A stretch of 64,000 bases of DNA from positions 125,556,132 to 125,620,131 of the forward strand of contig JBCFYV010000012.1 in the NCBI GenBank assembly GCA_039000515.1, read 5' to 3'. Made by a program: the position numbers and the translations under genes. How positions within the stretch are numbered: the first letter of the stretch is position 1; the number at the start of each line of letters is the position of its first letter. Positions 59,945-64,000 of the stretch are shown one piece after another. This stretch comes from Timema cristinae. Its lineage: Eukaryota; Arthropoda; Insecta; Phasmatodea; Timematidae. The notes beneath the pieces are model-generated. The model worked only from the letters and a program-made list of their open reading frames with translations, was not told where the DNA came from and ran no database searches.

Positions 59945-60090
59945 GGGACAATTACTGGATGGCTCAGGGGTTAGCGCATTGGTGCACTAAGCCAAAGGAT
60001 CTGGGTTCAATTCCAGTGTCCAGGTTTAATTTTTCAATTTAAAGAATATAGTATTTGATGTATGACTCAATAAGTAGTGAGACGCGCTGA
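59945..60090 (+). mobile_element. tRNA-headed SINE (family 4)
   Basis: CTGGATGGCTCAGGGGTTAG and GGGTTCAATTCCAG resemble box A and box B; the rest matches 39030-39120. Confidence 0.55.
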
Positions 60091-60326
60091 TAATACGTAT
60101 AAATAATGTACTACTCGTTTTGGAAAAGATGAGCTTTGTTCTTTTTACATCCTATTAGTTTTTTGTATTTTTTGTTTACCCCGTAAGATAGGTTACCTTG
60201 CATTGCTCCACCATGGTGCAGCTTATAAGATAGAACCATAGAGTAATTCTTCATGGTAAGAGGTTAGACCCAACGTACAGTTGTTTGTAACAGTTTCCAC
60301 TCGTCACTGTCTCTTGGGTTACAGAG

Positions 60327-60495
60327 TGACTCTGACCTGAGGGTGGAGAGTTTCAGTGAGGACGAGGCAGGAGGGGACACCCCTGAGACAGAACCCAGTG
60401 CCGGCACCCCGGCAGAGATACGTAGCTTGTTGCATCGCAAGGAGGAGCTAGAGAGGAGACAACAGCGCCAAGAGAGACACAGACAACGGGTGCAG
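60327..60495 (+). CDS. SMG6: SMG6 exon 21: acidic and coiled linker before PIN
   Basis: The exon reads DSDLRVESFSEDEAGGDTPE, an acidic stretch, then EIRSLLHRKEELERRQQRQE, a short coiled coil, as in the EED...ELRAKKLALARKIAEQQRR region of vertebrate SMG6. The acceptor is a tandem TTACAG-AG; using the second AG completes AG|T from exon 20 and keeps the frame. The donor is GTGCAG|GTAACA, phase 0. Confidence 0.9.
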
Positions 60496-60619
60496 GTAAC
60501 ACCATGTCATATTCTTGGAACCTTCATGAGGGAAATATAAACACCACCACCATTTACAAAGCAACCGTCCTCTTCATGTAAAACACTCTCTACCCTATAT
60601 CCAAGCTACCAGAGCCAAC

Positions 60620-60970
60620 GTATATGTTCCGAGTAAGAAGAACTAAACACAGTCAACAGTCTAATAAAGAGTCTAGAGACAACCTTCCAAAGACATACTG
60701 CTCACCACCCAGTATTATGAGGACCAGGCAAACTCAGACTTATATCCTAACCTCATCACTTCTCACACAATATCTTCTCAACAGAGGTTCCTCCCCTTGC
60801 GACAGTCTGAGATGTTGTACCTCCAGAATTCACCAACCTTCCACCTCATTCAACAGCAGACCCACACAAATGGATCACCTCATGACTGCTCCACTATATA
60901 AGTTAGAACACAACTACTGCATTGCTGAATACTTCGGCATCACTACAGGAACACTCGGACAAAGTTGAAT
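60620..60970 (+). mobile_element. Retroelement remnant with GIY-YIG-like end
   Basis: A 114-codon open stretch (60624-60968) ends YCIAEYFGITTGTLGQ, nearly the same as at 54124-54180. The rest has no recognised motif. Confidence 0.4.
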
Positions 60971-61248
60971 AGTCACTTTTTAACACCAACTGCCTGAAAA
61001 ACCAGTAGCACTCCATGCCCAAACACATAATTCAGATTTTGACTCATGCTATAATCATCTGTTTTGTTGTGTTTTAATTGTGACCTTTGAGGCGAGTGTG
61101 AAGACCTCGCCCTTCTATCTTCCTTTAAATCTTTCATATAATAAATTTGAAAAGTTTGAATTTTAATTGGAGTCAAAGGTACAGAGCTCACAGCCCTGCC
61201 TGCTGTTGACTGTAGTTTGTACAGAATGAACTGCTGTGCTTGTTGTAG

Positions 61249-61414
61249 ACTATTCTCCGCGAGACTGTGGTGAGTGTTGAGATAGAGGTGAAGCCTCACT
61301 ATCTTGTCCCCGACACAAACTGTTTCATCGATTACCTGCCGCAGCTGCAGAAGATCTCCCAGGCAACCACCAGCCAACATCAGCTTCTCTACACCCTCAT
61401 GGTTCCTCTAGTCG
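61249..61414 (+). CDS. SMG6: SMG6 exon 22: PIN domain, first catalytic Asp
   Basis: A 166-base exon between TTGTTGTAG and GTGAGT. It carries HYLVPDTNCFIDYLPQLQ, the first strand and acidic motif of the PIN nuclease (vertebrate FLVPDTNGFIDHL); the Asp of PDTN is the first metal ligand. It ends with the LMVPLV strand in phase 1. Confidence 0.96.
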
Positions 61415-62113
61415 GTGAGTAGCGCCAACAAAACATTGGAACATCGGCCTCCCGTATGTAAAAGATGGATTTTGGTTTAATAAGTGCAAAGTACATTTTT
61501 AAATGGAGCTGGTTCGAAACCAGTAATACAAAATATTCCCAAAACTGAATCAAATTGTGAATATTTAAAAAAATATGGTTAATTTTGGGGGGGAAATATT
61601 ATATGTTGCATAACTACATAACAAGTAAATATTAAATAGGACTGGCGATGGCAACCATCCCTACAGGTTGATTTCCTTCACTCTCACTTTATATTATTGT
61701 ACGTTAGCCCCATGGCTTCTTTGGTGCTGACTGACAGCTCACAGCTAAGAGCTTTGAAAAGTTACCAGACCAAACTACGTATCCCTACGCCGAACCAGAT
61801 GATCTGCAAAAACATGTGTCTAGCAGCTGTCACTTTTGACAGTAAAAATTTAGGTATACACCTAAATGTTGACTGTCAGAAGTCGGTTGTGAGCTGTCAG
61901 TCAGCACCAAAGAAGCCGTGGGGCTACTGTACATTGGTTCTACACTGTCTTATTATACAGTTACAAGCCATTGGGAAATAAAACATTTTATTAAAGATAA
62001 TATTTATTGATAATACTAAAACAAATCAACTGTTCCTTGTTAATTTTGTTCAGTACATGAGGGTTTCCCCGTATAATGTCTATCTGTGTGTTTGCTGCTT
62101 TATGTCCCTCCAG
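61415..62113. other. Intron 22, nothing recognised
   Basis: AT-rich. TGACTGACAGCTCACAGCTA and its inverse TTGTGAGCTGTCAGTCAGCA (about 61726-61745 and 61886-61906) form an inverted pair with an internal TCTAGCAGCTGTCAC...TGACAGT, possibly a small inverted-repeat element. Confidence 0.4.
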
Positions 62114-62407
62114 TGATAAAGGAGTTGGAAGGTTTGGCGCGAGGAGGCAGGGACAGGGATTTCATCCCTCTCGCCCACATTGCGCCAGAACATGCAGCCA
62201 GGGTGGCAGAGAGCGCCAAGACCGCGCTGATCTTCCTACGGTCGCGACTGCCCGGTGTGCGCTGTGTCACATCTCGAGGTGCCATACTGGCGCCCACCTC
62301 TTGCGCCATGGAGGAGGAAACAGATCTTCAGCAGGGCAACGACGACAGAATCCTAACCACAAGTCTTAGTCTGTGCAAGATTGCCAATGACGAGGATACC
62401 AAGCCAG
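62114..62407 (+). CDS. SMG6: SMG6 exon 23: PIN domain, central part
   Basis: A 294-base exon between CCCTCCAG and GTTGGT. It reads VIKELEGLARGGRDRD (vertebrate VINELDGLAKG), then a helix AARVAESAKTALIFLRSRLP, then VRCVTSRGAIL and GNDDRILTTSLSLCK. The NDD motif supplies the second catalytic acid (vertebrate NNDDLIL). It ends in phase 1 at a weak donor. Confidence 0.96.
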
Positions 62408-63752
62408 GTTGGTGTTGATATCACTTGTGACGTGACGATCAATCTCTAATATTTTTTGGGACACAGGCCAATATGTTCAGCTTTTTCTTCTACTGTTTAA
62501 AGCTCGAGAGCCGATGATATCAGCATAATGTCAGGTCCTATTATATCAAAGACCATTTATTTTTCATGTAGATCACCTCAAAATGTTAAGATCGTATTAT
62601 ATTCGGGCCATTACGGTGTATTTACCAGCATTTAAGTGAAACGGCAACTTGACTAATGAGAGATAATCAATATTAGCTATCTGATGTGCCGTTTGTAGTG
62701 AGATCTTAATGTAAGTTTCTCGATTCTTTCGACCATAAAGAGGTATGAGTATTAGGTGCAGCCTAATTAGACGTTGCTGTAAATAACACTTGAATAATAA
62801 GTCCAATTGTTCCAGTTAATAGCTTTTTCGTGTGTGTGATGATGTGCTAGGAACCTCTTTACTGTAGCTGTAAGTTTCATATAAGAACACTCATTGGTCA
62901 GTTATCAAGGAACATTCATTCCCATAGGAGGTGTGTGTTGAGTGGTCAAATGGGGACAGTGGGGGATAACATATCACAGGTACAGTTTTAGCGGGGGAAC
63001 CTTTGAAAAAAAAAAACATTACTTTGATGACTACAAAGTTCCACCAATATAAATAATTAAATATTGACAGTTAAAATATTTTATTCGTGGTAATTTATTG
63101 CCATTTTGATACATACTCATGCAGAAAATATCTGAAGCCATTCAATGCAGGTTGTGACGGTAACTTGATCTTCAAAGCAAACTCTAATCGAATAAATGAA
63201 ATATTCTCGAAACGAATGGAAGTTTGAATATTTTCTTTTTGTTGTTTTATGCTTGAAAGAAATATTGTAATTTATATTATTTTATTCATTAAAATTAATT
63301 TGATTTTTTTTTTTTTTCACAATTGTTTGTAATATTTTGTTTCAATCTGACAAATCACAACATGCACTTCAATTACTTCAGATTTTTCCATATAAATATT
63401 AAATTGTAATCTACATAACAGCTCTGAATGGCTATAATCGAACAAATGGAGTATTTTAGCTGTCAATATTTTTATTGGCCAACTTTTGAAGCCAGAATTT
63501 TTTTCAAAGCCAAGTTGAAGTTTAGAAGCTTCACACACCTCTACTTTAATGTGTTAAATTATGAGAAAGGTTGAATTGAATAGTGTATCCTGGCCTGAAG
63601 GGAAGAAACAACCTTATACGCCGTAAGTATTCAACTCATCCTTATACTAGGATTTCAGGGTCTGTGAGAATGACGTCTTAGACCATGCGGACGAAGTAGT
63701 TCTCTGAGGTAATTGAATGTGTGTGTATGTGGTCCTGTGCAGGGTAACCAAG
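62408..63752. other. Intron 23, decayed repeats
   Basis: AT-rich, with a minus-strand family 3 SINE remnant at about 63565-63710 (GACGTCTTAGACCATGCGGA). No gene. Confidence 0.4.
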
Positions 63753-63877
63753 GGATGCTACGAGACGTGTCCTGCTCACTAGAAGACGCAACTTGCGGTG
63801 TGAAGGCTCTGCCTGCTGTCCAGTCCGGAGGTGGGGGACTTCATGAAGTGGGGGACTGGGCTGAAACCCGGACCTAG
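63753..63877 (+). CDS. SMG6: SMG6 exon 24: end of PIN domain (damaged or misread)
   Basis: This is the last coding exon, with stop TAG at 63875-63877 in the frame that follows from exon 23 if the AG at 63752 is used. That frame reads GMLRDV...LEDATCGVKAL, matching LLREV and VKAL of the family with ED at the third acidic position. Between these, the next frame reads VLLTRRRNLR, very like the family motif VLLTDDRNLR, and further on a third frame reads PEVGDFMKWGTG, like the terminal FLTW segment. Several small indels are therefore likely. The better acceptor (CTGTGCAG at 63742) would run into TAA. Confidence 0.6.
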
Positions 63878-63914
63878 CCTTCTGAGGGACTTAAAACAGC
63901 AAGACACTAACACT

Positions 63915-64000
63915 AGCTAGACAGTGTGTGTAGGCCTGCTGTATACCTGCTGTGATGCTGGTAAGTTCACTATTACACTAGACAGTGTGTGTAGGCCTGC
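63915..64000. repeat. Start of a possible 61-bp tandem repeat at the window edge
   Basis: CTAGACAGTGTGTGTAGGCC occurs at about 63917 and 63978. The window ends within the second copy. It lies just after the SMG6 stop codon, probably in the 3' UTR. Confidence 0.55.

Larger units (their letters stand above)
12938..63877 (+). other. SMG6: SMG6/EST1A-like gene, coding span of 24 exons
   Basis: The gene encodes an orthologue of SMG6, a cytoplasmic and nuclear factor that is recruited to mRNAs with premature stops and cuts them near the stop codon with its PIN domain. Recognised blocks in order are: an exon-junction-complex binding motif (exon 2), a GILVLP...LFDHNNPNKP segment (exon 6), the 14-3-3-like/TPR domain (exons 8-12, including NVDQYMWKLLFY and PKNGRPYYQLAILAVY), helical repeats (exons 13-19), an acidic/coiled linker (exon 21) and the PIN nuclease (exons 22-24). 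All donors used are GT and all acceptors AG, and phases agree from exon to exon except at three single-base frameshifts and the last junction. The summed coding length is about 5.5 kb (roughly 1,800 codons), longer than the vertebrate protein because of the disordered N-terminal part. Identification is by remembered family motifs, not a search. Confidence 0.93.

Noticed and set aside
60624..60968. 114-codon frame as a host gene
   Set aside because: No splice or family evidence; its end matches a second copy at 54 kb, so it is a retroelement remnant.

Overview
The window is eukaryotic, AT-rich, intron-rich and packed with repeats. It is dominated by one large plus-strand gene, an orthologue of SMG6 (telomerase-binding protein EST1A, the PIN-domain endonuclease of nonsense-mediated mRNA decay). 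I trace 24 coding exons from 12938 to 63877. The order of conserved blocks matches animal SMG6: an exon-junction-complex binding motif, a long disordered region, a 14-3-3-like/TPR helical domain, a C-terminal helical region and a PIN nuclease. Canonical GT/AG junctions and matching phases link the exons almost throughout. The mix of mariner, hAT, non-LTR retrotransposons and tRNA-headed SINEs with AAT tails suggests an arthropod, possibly a hemipteran insect. The species call is a guess. No prokaryotic or viral gene is seen. Layout: 1-12937 is intergenic, with an AP-1/CRE-like site cluster, an 85-bp minisatellite plus GAT microsatellite, a 37-bp minisatellite of about 55 copies (3661-5690) and a foldback-type element (about 7917-10316). 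12938-12986 is a probable first coding exon. Intron 1 (10 kb) holds a complete but dead hAT transposon (13807-17981) with two SINEs nested in it, a 46-bp minisatellite and a second hAT remnant. 23028-32892 carries exons 2-5 and a 62-bp minisatellite. 37404-39367 carries exons 6-8. 40419-43343 is a minisatellite whose unit contains the 3' splice site and first 34 bases of exon 9. 43309-63877 carries exons 9-24, interrupted by a 27-28-bp pyrimidine-rich array, a dead mariner next to a 31-bp array, a 48-bp array, SINEs, and a 5'-truncated non-LTR element with clear target-site duplications. The most unusual observations are four. First, the intron-8 minisatellite has amplified a real exon start and its acceptor about 46 times. 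Second, two unrelated-looking minisatellites (1.0 kb and 27.4 kb) are both built on the same segment (RLRWYGHV-like) of a non-LTR retrotransposon 3' end. Third, SMG6 is broken at three places that each need one more base in a run of five C or G, which points to sequence error or recent damage. Fourth, there are precise nested insertions, including one whose empty-site paralogue lies elsewhere in the window. I see no wholly new multi-gene system.
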